DNA of 21,936 nt from Granulosicoccus sp964437945 (lineage in GTDB: Bacteria > Pseudomonadota > Gammaproteobacteria > Granulosicoccales > Granulosicoccaceae). The notes beneath the pieces were generated by a model that ran no database searches, was not told the DNA's origin, and saw only the letters and a list, made by a program, of their open reading frames with translations. Shown here in pieces: positions 1 through 7,098 of this stretch (the stretch's first letter is position 1; the number at the start of each line of letters is the position of its first letter). The position numbers and the translations under genes are program-made. The DNA lies in contig CAYTJF010000074.1 of the NCBI GenBank assembly GCA_964437945.1, positions 1 through 21,936 of the forward strand. Direction: 5' to 3'.

Positions 1-813
1 GGCACAGTTGACAATGGCACAGCCGATTCTGGCGCGGCGGACACAGGCGCAGTTGATACAGGCACAGCTGATTCAGGTATGGCAGACGCTGGTTCAACCG
101 ATGGAGGCGTTATTACACCTTCGGGCACTATTGCTGGTGTCTGGTTTGGCAACAACAATCATGGTGAAGGTGTGATGATCGTCGACGTGAATGAAAATAT
201 ATTTGCCTTGAGTGCAAATGGTAGTGGTCAATACGAAACGGTATTTGGACCTGCTTCTGGTACTTTAGAGCGCTTTTTCCATAGTGACAGTGATAATCCT
301 GCGTTTGCGGATTCATTTACATTGTTTGGTGATAGTCCGTCGGATACCGACACAAACATTTCAGACACTATTACTTACAATTTGTCAGTCGAAAATGATG
401 GCCAACAGATAAATCACACAGGCGAGGGTGGCGATTTTTCAATGACATTTGCTACCGAGAACGATGTATCATCCGTTTCATTGGATAGTGTTGCTGGTGA
501 TTGGATTTCAAAATCATCGATTTGTGCTGAGGATTGCAACCTCACATTAGAGATGACCATTGCAAATACCGGTGATGTTGTTGGCTTCACTCAGTTCAAT
601 GAATTTCAGAGCGTGCCAATGAGTGGTACTGCCAGCCTCGCTGAAACTTCGACTCAATATTTAAACATTGAGTTCTTATGGGATAATTCATCTCTAACAG
701 GCGTGATATATGTTGACCGTCTAGATCCAACACGACTAATCCTCAACACCTTTGGGCCTGATGAATCTACTCGTGGAGTAGGATCATTCACCGCTTCAAT
801 GATACGCCGCTGA
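1..813 (+). CDS. Secreted/surface protein, 3' part, with Asp-Gly repeat linker (partial at 5' end)
   Basis: The reading frame is open from base 1, so the gene starts before the window; 270 codons are visible before the TGA at 811-813. The first 36 residues are a degenerate five-residue repeat (pattern x-A-D-S/T-G), typical of a flexible linker behind a lipoprotein or signal peptide that lies outside the window. The remaining ~230 residues look like two related beta-rich halves. Each opens with a G-x-W motif (GVWFG, then GDWIS) and contains a run of polar beta strands; two cysteines (ICAEDC) sit in the second half. I do not recognise a named family. Its 3' end overlaps the convergent xylanase gene by 26 bp, with no terminator between them. 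The first in-frame ATG, at 79, is inside the repeat and is unlikely to be the true start. Confidence 0.75.
   Translation, partial: GTVDNGTADSGAADTGAVDTGTADSGMADAGSTDGGVITPSGTIAGVWFGNNNHGEGVMIVDVNENIFALSANGSGQYETVFGPASGTLERFFHSDSDNPAFADSFTLFGDSPSDTDTNISDTITYNLSVENDGQQINHTGEGGDFSMTFATENDVSSVSLDSVAGDWISKSSICAEDCNLTLEMTIANTGDVVGFTQFNEFQSVPMSGTASLAETSTQYLNIEFLWDNSSLTGVIYVDRLDPTRLILNTFGPDESTRGVGSFTASMIRR
4..108 (+). repeat. 15-bp degenerate tandem repeat (Asp-Gly pentapeptide linker)
   Basis: Seven 15-bp units lie head to tail, in phase with the reading frame. They encode TVDNG, TADSG, AADTG, AVDTG, TADSG, MADAG and STDGG. Asp at position 3 and Gly at position 5 are kept in all seven, while the DNA differs mostly at wobble positions. 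The array continues to the left edge of the window, so its true length is unknown. Confidence 0.85.
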
Positions 814-2275
814 TGTACTCAAAAACCCAAAGCTGGCTCCACCAGTCTCTGTTTAAAGGGTAAGTAGTTACATTGTACTGATCACCCGTATGCAGATAAC
901 GGCCAGTCCAGCGATTTTTTAATCGGTATATGTTGTTTTGAACTTTCTCTATTTGCCATTGCTGACTCGACCAACTTGAGTTCAACGTGTAAACCTGGAC
1001 TGGTGCATCATCATAGTCGCCAGTATTGTTCAGATAATGGCGACCCCAGCTACTGCGTAAGCGATAGGTGCCTGCATCACTTGTCTCAATATTCCACCGC
1101 TGGCTGTACCACCCTGGTCTTAAACTTAATAGTGATGTTTGAGACCCAGGGTAGGCATAGTTTTGATGCAAGTAAGTGTTTGACCAAAGGTTTCTTATGC
1201 GTAACTCCCCGGTTAAACTGTCTTTAACGTCTACGCTGACGTTAAAGGCTTCGAACAAACCCCAATAGGCAGGTTTCTTCTGATAATTGCGATCAAAGGG
1301 TAACGGTTGATAGGGAGCATTTTCAGGCTGAAAGTTATCCCACCAGGTATGTTTATCGGTTAGCCCCCAGGTTTGAAAATATTTTCCTCGTGTCGAGTTG
1401 CGCAGGAAAATGGTAGCTACTTTATTGTAGGCTTCTTTTTGGCGTTCGAGCCAAAACTCGGAGTTTTCAGGAATTCGTATATCCAGTTCAGTCACATAAT
1501 TATCCAAACCCATTGCAGATATTTCCTGCATTCTTTGAGTGAGTGGAAAACCGGCATCTAACACCTCATTGACATCTGCATGAAGTTGCCAGCCCAAACC
1601 GTCTACTTGCGCACCGCGTGAGACAGCCCAGCCCAGCATGTTTTTTACTGCATTAAATTTTGCAGCATTGGTTTCGATACCATAGTCGTTGTACAACAAA
1701 ACAGCACCTGGGTCTGCTTTCTTAGCCTCAGTAAATGCCTTGACGATAAAATCGCGATTCATAGCCCTATGCCATACGCTATTACGATACGAGCCGTCGT
1801 CTTCTATAGCTTCATTGACCACATCCCAGGCATCAATGCGACCCTTATAGCGACCTGCAACAGTACGTATGTGATCAAGCATTATTGCCTCAGCTTCAGA
1901 GGTTGGTTTGTTTAAAACCCAATCTGGTATATGTTTATCGCTGCCCCAAACGAGTGGGTGGCCGTGCACTTCCCAGTCGTTTTCTTCAGCAAATTCCACG
2001 GCCTCATCAGTCGTATCGAATGTATAGGCTTCAGTGATGCGAGTGTTGTACTTCCAATACGCTGGTACTGTTCCAACACTGACATTGTCTCGAAATAACT
2101 GCTTGTTGGTTTCGTCGTATAGTTCGAATAAAGGTGAGCCAAACATCACACCTTTTGCCAATGCCGCATCTCTTACTTCCTGTGCTTTCACGTGACTTGT
2201 AAACGCAAGTAACAAAATGATGAGGATTGATTTTAGAAAGCCAAAAAGGCTTGTGATTTTGTTATTGACTTTCAC
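788..2275 (-). CDS. Secreted GH10 endo-1,4-beta-xylanase with C-terminal ricin-type beta-trefoil
   Basis: 495 residues. GTG start at 2275 with GGAG about 10 nt upstream. A Sec signal peptide (about 1-31, ending VKAQ) leads into a GH10 catalytic domain at about 35-345. The acid/base is Glu155 in WDVVNEA and the nucleophile is Glu263 in VTELDIR; other GH10 marks are HGHPLVW, GWQLHAD and the closing WGLFEAF. Residues 355-490 form a beta-trefoil with three QxW motifs (Gln392-Trp394, Gln438-Trp440, Gln481-Trp483), as in CBM13/ricin-type lectins. GH10 enzymes cut internal beta-1,4-xylan bonds, and the trefoil would hold the enzyme on substrate. The usual N-terminal ENxxKW segment is replaced by PAYWKYN, so this is a divergent member and substrate preference may differ. 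It is the last of three minus-strand genes for exported proteins. Confidence 0.9.
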   Translation of the reverse strand: MKVNNKITSLFGFLKSILIILLLAFTSHVKAQEVRDAALAKGVMFGSPLFELYDETNKQLFRDNVSVGTVPAYWKYNTRITEAYTFDTTDEAVEFAEENDWEVHGHPLVWGSDKHIPDWVLNKPTSEAEAIMLDHIRTVAGRYKGRIDAWDVVNEAIEDDGSYRNSVWHRAMNRDFIVKAFTEAKKADPGAVLLYNDYGIETNAAKFNAVKNMLGWAVSRGAQVDGLGWQLHADVNEVLDAGFPLTQRMQEISAMGLDNYVTELDIRIPENSEFWLERQKEAYNKVATIFLRNSTRGKYFQTWGLTDKHTWWDNFQPENAPYQPLPFDRNYQKKPAYWGLFEAFNVSVDVKDSLTGELRIRNLWSNTYLHQNYAYPGSQTSLLSLRPGWYSQRWNIETSDAGTYRLRSSWGRHYLNNTGDYDDAPVQVYTLNSSWSSQQWQIEKVQNNIYRLKNRWTGRYLHTGDQYNVTTYPLNRDWWSQLWVFEYISGVSLKR

Positions 2276-2442
2276 TGTTCAAACGCTCCGTTCAATCTAA
2301 ACGTGTGTATTAGCGTCGACAAGTATTGCACCAGATGAAAAATAATTAAGTTACGGTGTATCAATTGAAAAACGTTTAGTTTTCTGCTTTCTGTAATTTG
2401 TTCTGCCTGTAACGTGTATTGTTAGTTTATTAAATTGGCAAG
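2276..2442 (-). promoter_or_regulatory. Upstream region of the GH10 gene
   Basis: This AT-rich 167-bp gap separates the beta-helix gene from the GH10 gene on the same strand, so it probably carries the GH10 promoter. It contains the short palindrome AAACGTTT (about 2374-2381), which resembles the core of LacI-family operators, but one 8-bp palindrome is weak evidence. No terminator-like hairpin was found for the gene upstream. Confidence 0.25.
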
Positions 2443-3840
2443 TCACAACCAGCGCATGATTAAATACATACAACCGTTAGACGGCTCAACACGTACACTG
2501 CGGCCATTCATGTTGCGAGTTCCTGCATAGTTCGCTGTAATTGTCCATTTTGCCGCGTTGCTGCTGGAAATTATCTGGCCACGAAAGTTACAGCTTGAAT
2601 TCGAATTGCTATCCCATACTTGCAGCAAACGACCCGCAAGATCGACAGGAATATCAACACAATTGTGTTGCTCAAGGTCAATTTCGATTTTTTCATCTCG
2701 TTCTAAAGATAGACAAGCCGTTGGCCCGGATGTTGGTTCGCCCTCATCTTCATCTCTACTTGTTTCTTGATAACCGGTGTAGTCATGAACTGCCGGCAAG
2801 TTGGATTCAAGTCTGTTAGTGACGGCGCCGCTACTGTATGTGCTGGCTAACTGTCCTGAGTAGTTAAGCTGGTTATCAACAGCTCTTGCAGTGCCCTGCC
2901 CAATTTTTAAAAATGCCATTCCGCTGCCAAGGGTTACCGTATTTTGGTATATATTGGAATTATAATGATCGCGCTTAAGTACATGAATGCCATGATCCAT
3001 GTGGCCATTGCCTTGCCAATTCATTTGGTTAAAACGAACAATTATTTCATCACCCTTAACATCGATAAAGCTATCAGCAAAATTGATACCTGAAATATCG
3101 GCGCCATTCATCGAGTTATGTTCAACAATGGTGTTTACGGTGCCAGCTTTTATGTCAATGGCTTCAGCAGTAACACCAGGGCCAAGCAGGCATCCGCCGA
3201 TGCGATTGTTGTTACTGTGATCACCCAGACGATCGCCTTCATGGGTACCAACATACACAGCTTCACCAAATCCTGGCTTTGATCTACCTGTATCATAAAT
3301 GTGGCAATTGCTTAAGATGTTATTGCTGCTGCTTTTTCTAAAGTGCAGGCCTTCATCTCGTACATTGTAAATAGCAATATTATCCAGAACATTGTCGTTT
3401 GCAGAATCCAGCATAATGCCCTTTTGACCAGTATGAAATTTCAGATCGCTAATTCGCCAGTTGTCACCGGTTAAATAAAGAACGTAGCCGGCACCGTCTA
3501 CACCGTTTCCATACAATTGCTGAATATCGTCGCGTGAATAGCTGCGCACCGTGATTGGTGCAGTAGATGTACCGTTGCGGTGAGAGTAGAAATAGTGCCA
3601 ACGGTCTTCCGGAGATTCTGTTTTTATACCTTTATAGTCACCTGGGTACAGCACGATGTCATCCCCTGGTTCGGCATCGAGCAGTGCACGGTGTAGTGAC
3701 TCTCCATCATAAACTGCTACTTCGCGTGATTCAGCCGCCGCATCTAAAGTGTTTAGTGTGAGAGAAAGGCTTACACATATTAATAAAGTAAAATTTGAAA
3801 AAATGCTCAAGGTTGACTGCCACGATAAAATTCGGTCCAT
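2443..3840 (-). CDS. Secreted right-handed parallel beta-helix protein, polysaccharide-lyase-like, with Cys-containing C-terminal domain
   Basis: 465 residues from the ATG at 3840, chosen because GGAAG lies 11 nt upstream and the product then starts with a clear signal peptide ending DAAAES. An ATG at 3885 would add 15 residues but has no ribosome site. The segment EPGDDIVLYPGDY (about 57-69) is the typical N-terminal cap motif of parallel beta-helix lyases and related proteins. It is followed by many short Asn/Asp-rich turns (DNVLDNIAI, NNILSNCHI, NIYQNTV) to about residue 330. After an acidic linker (RDEDEGEPTSG) comes a ~90-residue domain with Cys376, Cys394, Cys417 and Cys457, which I cannot name. 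The fold is well supported. Lyase or hydrolase activity is inferred from the fold and the neighbouring xylanase; no catalytic residues can be assigned. Confidence 0.75.
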   Translation of the reverse strand: MDRILSWQSTLSIFSNFTLLICVSLSLTLNTLDAAAESREVAVYDGESLHRALLDAEPGDDIVLYPGDYKGIKTESPEDRWHYFYSHRNGTSTAPITVRSYSRDDIQQLYGNGVDGAGYVLYLTGDNWRISDLKFHTGQKGIMLDSANDNVLDNIAIYNVRDEGLHFRKSSSNNILSNCHIYDTGRSKPGFGEAVYVGTHEGDRLGDHSNNNRIGGCLLGPGVTAEAIDIKAGTVNTIVEHNSMNGADISGINFADSFIDVKGDEIIVRFNQMNWQGNGHMDHGIHVLKRDHYNSNIYQNTVTLGSGMAFLKIGQGTARAVDNQLNYSGQLASTYSSGAVTNRLESNLPAVHDYTGYQETSRDEDEGEPTSGPTACLSLERDEKIEIDLEQHNCVDIPVDLAGRLLQVWDSNSNSSCNFRGQIISSSNAAKWTITANYAGTRNMNGRSVRVEPSNGCMYLIMRWL

Positions 3841-3965
3841 TGTAATTCTTACTTCCAATTTATTCTGATGATCTGGGTAAGTCATTAGTATAGTTGTCTA
3901 CTAATCAATTCGTTGAACATAGAATTGCTTTGTGAAAGGATGGCTTTAAGAAAGGTGGGTTTGAA

Positions 3966-4697
3966 CTAGTAATTTAACTCGAACCAAAGCGTCGCTGTGT
4001 TCTTAATATCACCACCAAAGTACTGCCTGGCGCTTAAGCCAGTATTGTACTTACCGTCTGCAATGCCTGTGTACACCGACGCCGTTGCATATGCTCCACC
4101 TGTCAAGTCTATGTCTATTTCTGTGCAATTTGAACAATTATCGATACTCCGATTAGCCCCTGCAACAGAACCAAAACCCAGCCCGGCTTTAAATTGCACT
4201 GGTGATGAAGCATTCGTTGCTATGAAGAAAAATTCACCATAGTAATGAAGACCTCTTGCTTCCGAGGTGGCCGTTTCAATATCAGTTCCAAATAGATCTG
4301 TGACCTCTACTAGTTCGGTGAATTTGTTATTGTCATCCAGCTGCAAGAACCCAATGCCAGCTGACGCAGCTAACCGCTGAGAAAAGTAGTACGATGCATA
4401 CAAATCCACCGAAAACGCAGTGTCTCCAATCAATTGCTCGTCAGCATGTTCCTGGTCCAATGAAAAATAGCTAACGCCCATTCCAAAGTCCCACGCAGAA
4501 TTCTCGTACTCATTGTATTCTGTAGCTGATTCAGTAACGGATTCGGTTTCATCATCTGTTATCGTTTGAGCGAAAACTTTATTTATATTGCCCAACAGGC
4601 AGATACATAGAACAATGAAAAAAATTGAACCACCAACAGATTTTTTCGACGAATGCTTAGGCAGTCTTGTTGAAGATTTTAAATGAGAAAAAATCAC
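3966..4697 (-). CDS. Outer-membrane beta-barrel protein
   Basis: 243 residues. GTG start at 4697 with AAAGG about 10 nt upstream. A long positively charged N-region and hydrophobic core (about 20-44, ending KVFA-QT) form a signal peptide. The mature part alternates polar and aromatic residues in strands such as WDFGMGVSYFSL, VDLYASYYFSQRLAASAGIGFL, GLHYYGEFFFIA and FKAGLGFGSV. It ends in a C-terminal aromatic strand (TLWFELNY), as outer-membrane barrels do for assembly by the Bam complex. Size and strand number fit a small 8-stranded barrel. A Cys pair (CSNC) sits in a predicted loop. The role is unknown; it stands immediately upstream of the beta-helix gene on the same strand. Confidence 0.7.
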   Translation of the reverse strand: MIFSHLKSSTRLPKHSSKKSVGGSIFFIVLCICLLGNINKVFAQTITDDETESVTESATEYNEYENSAWDFGMGVSYFSLDQEHADEQLIGDTAFSVDLYASYYFSQRLAASAGIGFLQLDDNNKFTELVEVTDLFGTDIETATSEARGLHYYGEFFFIATNASSPVQFKAGLGFGSVAGANRSIDNCSNCTEIDIDLTGGAYATASVYTGIADGKYNTGLSARQYFGGDIKNTATLWFELNY

Positions 4698-4791
4698 TGG
4701 TATTTAGCCTTTTTAACGGGTTTAACGTTGATGGTCTGTTCGTGTTGGGTGCGTATTTTTGCACGTTGGAATGGGGTATACGATAATTATC

Positions 4792-5247
4792 TTATGTGGT
4801 ATCGGCCTGTGATGAGCCAGAACATATGCGCTCTATCTCAAATGATAAATGCTCAGCGCTAAAAGGCTTTTCCAGGTGAGTTACAAAACCGCTAGCTTCG
4901 TCTCCCTTAAACAGGGTATCAGCTGGATTTCCACTCATTGACATAATGGGAATACTATTATCGATCTGCTTCATTTTCTGCATGGTTTCGATACCTCCCA
5001 TTCCGCCGAGAATTTTGATATCGAGAATAGCCAGATCGAAGTTAATGTCTGTTCGGCGGCTGCGTTCAAAAATATCCAACAAAATTTCGCCTGTGGCAGC
5101 GGCTGAACATCGGTGCCCTCGGGCTTTGAGCAGTCGTGATAATGCGACCCGCACAGCCTTCTCGTCGTCAAGCAGTAAAATATGACGCGAATTTTGGCCA
5201 TTTAGCGTATTTCCAGCCTGTTGTTTTTCATCCGATGAATGACTCAT
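4792..5247 (-). CDS. Stand-alone response-regulator receiver protein
   Basis: 151 residues, a single CheY-like receiver with no output domain. The acidic pair Asp27-Asp28 (LLDDEKAV), the phospho-acceptor Asp76 (AILDIKI), the Ser in MSMSG and Lys127 (EKPF) are all present, so it should be phosphorylated. The first ~20 residues are polar and likely disordered. The start is Met at 5247 because a perfect AAGGAGG lies 5 nt upstream; the ATG at 5265 would place that ribosome site inside the gene. It is divergently arranged with the membrane sensor gene, 133 bp away, which suggests a shared pathway. However, neither this protein nor the sensor contains a kinase domain, so the phosphodonor must come from elsewhere. 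Confidence 0.85.
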   Translation of the reverse strand: MSHSSDEKQQAGNTLNGQNSRHILLLDDEKAVRVALSRLLKARGHRCSAAATGEILLDIFERSRRTDINFDLAILDIKILGGMGGIETMQKMKQIDNSIPIMSMSGNPADTLFKGDEASGFVTHLEKPFSAEHLSFEIERICSGSSQADTT

Positions 5248-5252
5248 ATTAT

Positions 5253-5259
5253 CCTCCTT
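5253..5259 (-). promoter_or_regulatory. Strong Shine-Dalgarno site of the receiver gene
   Basis: AAGGAGG on the minus strand, 5 nt before the ATG at 5245-5247. It fixes the start codon against the longer ATG frame starting at 5265. Confidence 0.85.
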
Positions 5260-5380
5260 AAACAATCACTGTAATCAATAGATATGCAAGGGACTGTAAT
5301 CGTCGGTGACGAAGATTACTGAGATTTACCGCCGGTATGTCGTTACAATACTCTCCAATAGTATTAAGGGACGCGTTGTG

Positions 5381-6970
5381 ATGCGATCGATCCATTCTGT
5401 GTTTTTACGGCTCAGTTTAACCATTATTTGCTTGTTTGCATTAAGCGCATTTGTCGGTTCATGGCTCTCCTCGCACTTTACCAATAAAGCGATGTTCGAA
5501 CAAAGCAAAATGCATCTGGAAGCAGCTCTAAAGTCGCGGGCAACGATAGTAGAAGAACACTTTCGCGTGACTCAAAAACAAGTTGCGAATCTTGCTGCAG
5601 ATACAGCCATCATAGAGGCAGTGCAGGCGTTTACCGATGGTATGAACAAGCTGGAGATTGATATCAGTGAAGGCGCAGCGTCTGACGAACAAATCCAGAA
5701 CCAGCTTGAGGAATACTATAGCACTGAATTCGCCGGTAGAATTGCCCAGGAAATTGAAATTTCGGACTATTTGCCGCAATCGAGCCTTGAGCAACTTGCT
5801 CAATGGATTTATATTGTAAAAAATCCCAATGCAGTAGGAAACAAGCACGAGGCTTATACCCCTGCCATCGCGACCTCCTATCAGCGAGCACATGACCAAT
5901 TTCATACAAAACTGAACCGATTCCTAAAGTCGTTTGACTTCTACGATGTATTTCTGTTTGACGACAAATCCAGACTGGTTTACTCAACCAGAAAAGAAAC
6001 AGATTTTGCCACCGACTTTAATAACGGGCCGTATGCAACGAGCAATCTTGGCAACACCATTCGCACAGCGCTTGCCAGCGAACGCAATACGGTTATAACC
6101 AGTGACCTTAAAACCTACGCTCCCAGTTATTTTGAACCAGCGTCATTTTTTGCATCACCTGTTTTCAATGGAGCTGTACTAACGGGAGCAGTCGCTTTTC
6201 AAATCAGCAACGAAAAAATTAATAGAATCGTTGCCGATAATCATGGTCTGCGCGGTTCGGGAGAAACTTATATCGTCGGCACTGATTTGCTTATGCGCAC
6301 AGACAGCCGATTTAGCGATACCTCAACCATCCTGCTTCAGAAAGTGAACACCGAAGCGTCAAGAGCTGTCACCAGCGGTCAAACCGGCTCTACCATTACG
6401 CCGGATTATCGTGGCGTTAGTGTCTTATCGCAGTATCGACCATTGAGTATTGATGGTCTGAATTGGGGCATGTTAGCGGAAATTGATGAAGCAGAGGTAC
6501 GCGAACCATCCAATTCTCTTACCAAGAAACTCATTGGAGTGTTGTTACTCACTCTGGCAATAGTAGGTGCAATCACTTACACCTTATTCAGACTTACTGT
6601 TGTAAAGCCGTTGAGCGACATTTCCTTTACTGCCAGACAAATAGTCAATGGTGACTACTCAGCACGTACATCGGTCACAGGTAAAGATGAATTTTCTCTG
6701 TTAGCGCAAAGCCAAAATCAAATGGCCGAAGCAGCACAATCAACTATTAACGATCTGGAAGCAGCGATAAAAGAGATGAAAGAACTCAAGGGATTGTTGC
6801 CCATCTGTGCCTTCTGTAAATCTATTCGGGATGATGATGGTTACTTCCGCACCGTCGAAACTTATTTGGTTGGCAAGTCCAATCTTGAATTCTCACACAC
6901 TTTTTGCGATCAGTGTCTGCCGCTGCATTATCCAGATGAGATAAAAAGTTTGCCTGAAAATAATACATAA
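5381..6970 (+). CDS. Membrane sensor: extracytoplasmic dCache-like domain, HAMP, C-terminal CxxC-CxxC domain
   Basis: 529 residues from the ATG at 5381, which has AAGGGA about 9 nt upstream; a GTG at 5306 would add 25 residues. Transmembrane segments lie at about 8-30 and 383-405. The ~350-residue domain between them contains FYDVFLFDDKSRLVYSTRKETDF and a GPYATSNLG motif typical of double-Cache sensors. A HAMP linker follows (about 407-457). The last ~60 residues carry KGLLPICAFCKSIRDDDGYF followed by a second CxxC (Cys476/Cys479 and Cys509/Cys512). This Cys4 segment resembles a recurrent tail seen after PAS or receiver domains in other bacterial signalling proteins, probably metal-binding. 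No histidine kinase, GGDEF/EAL or chemoreceptor signalling domain is present. It is divergent from the receiver gene, hence a likely partner. Confidence 0.8.
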   Translation: MRSIHSVFLRLSLTIICLFALSAFVGSWLSSHFTNKAMFEQSKMHLEAALKSRATIVEEHFRVTQKQVANLAADTAIIEAVQAFTDGMNKLEIDISEGAASDEQIQNQLEEYYSTEFAGRIAQEIEISDYLPQSSLEQLAQWIYIVKNPNAVGNKHEAYTPAIATSYQRAHDQFHTKLNRFLKSFDFYDVFLFDDKSRLVYSTRKETDFATDFNNGPYATSNLGNTIRTALASERNTVITSDLKTYAPSYFEPASFFASPVFNGAVLTGAVAFQISNEKINRIVADNHGLRGSGETYIVGTDLLMRTDSRFSDTSTILLQKVNTEASRAVTSGQTGSTITPDYRGVSVLSQYRPLSIDGLNWGMLAEIDEAEVREPSNSLTKKLIGVLLLTLAIVGAITYTLFRLTVVKPLSDISFTARQIVNGDYSARTSVTGKDEFSLLAQSQNQMAEAAQSTINDLEAAIKEMKELKGLLPICAFCKSIRDDDGYFRTVETYLVGKSNLEFSHTFCDQCLPLHYPDEIKSLPENNT

Positions 6971-7098
6971 ACGCGTCTGGTCATGCTTGCTGAATAAATT
7001 CGATATACGGCGCTGTGTGATGGTTGATCTTTCGCTTAATCTTTAGTCAGGCGGCGTTTATTTTTGAAGTGTGTGAGAAATGATCTGTCTTATCCATA

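Noticed and set aside
2370..2385. LacI-family operator at AAACGTTT upstream of the GH10 gene
   Set aside because: The palindrome is only 8 bp, the flanks are not symmetric, and no LacI-type regulator gene lies in the window.
5381..6970. Sensor as a classic chemoreceptor
   Set aside because: The Cache-HAMP layout fits, but the protein ends ~70 residues after HAMP with a Cys4 tail. The long coiled-coil signalling domain with its conserved hairpin tip is missing.
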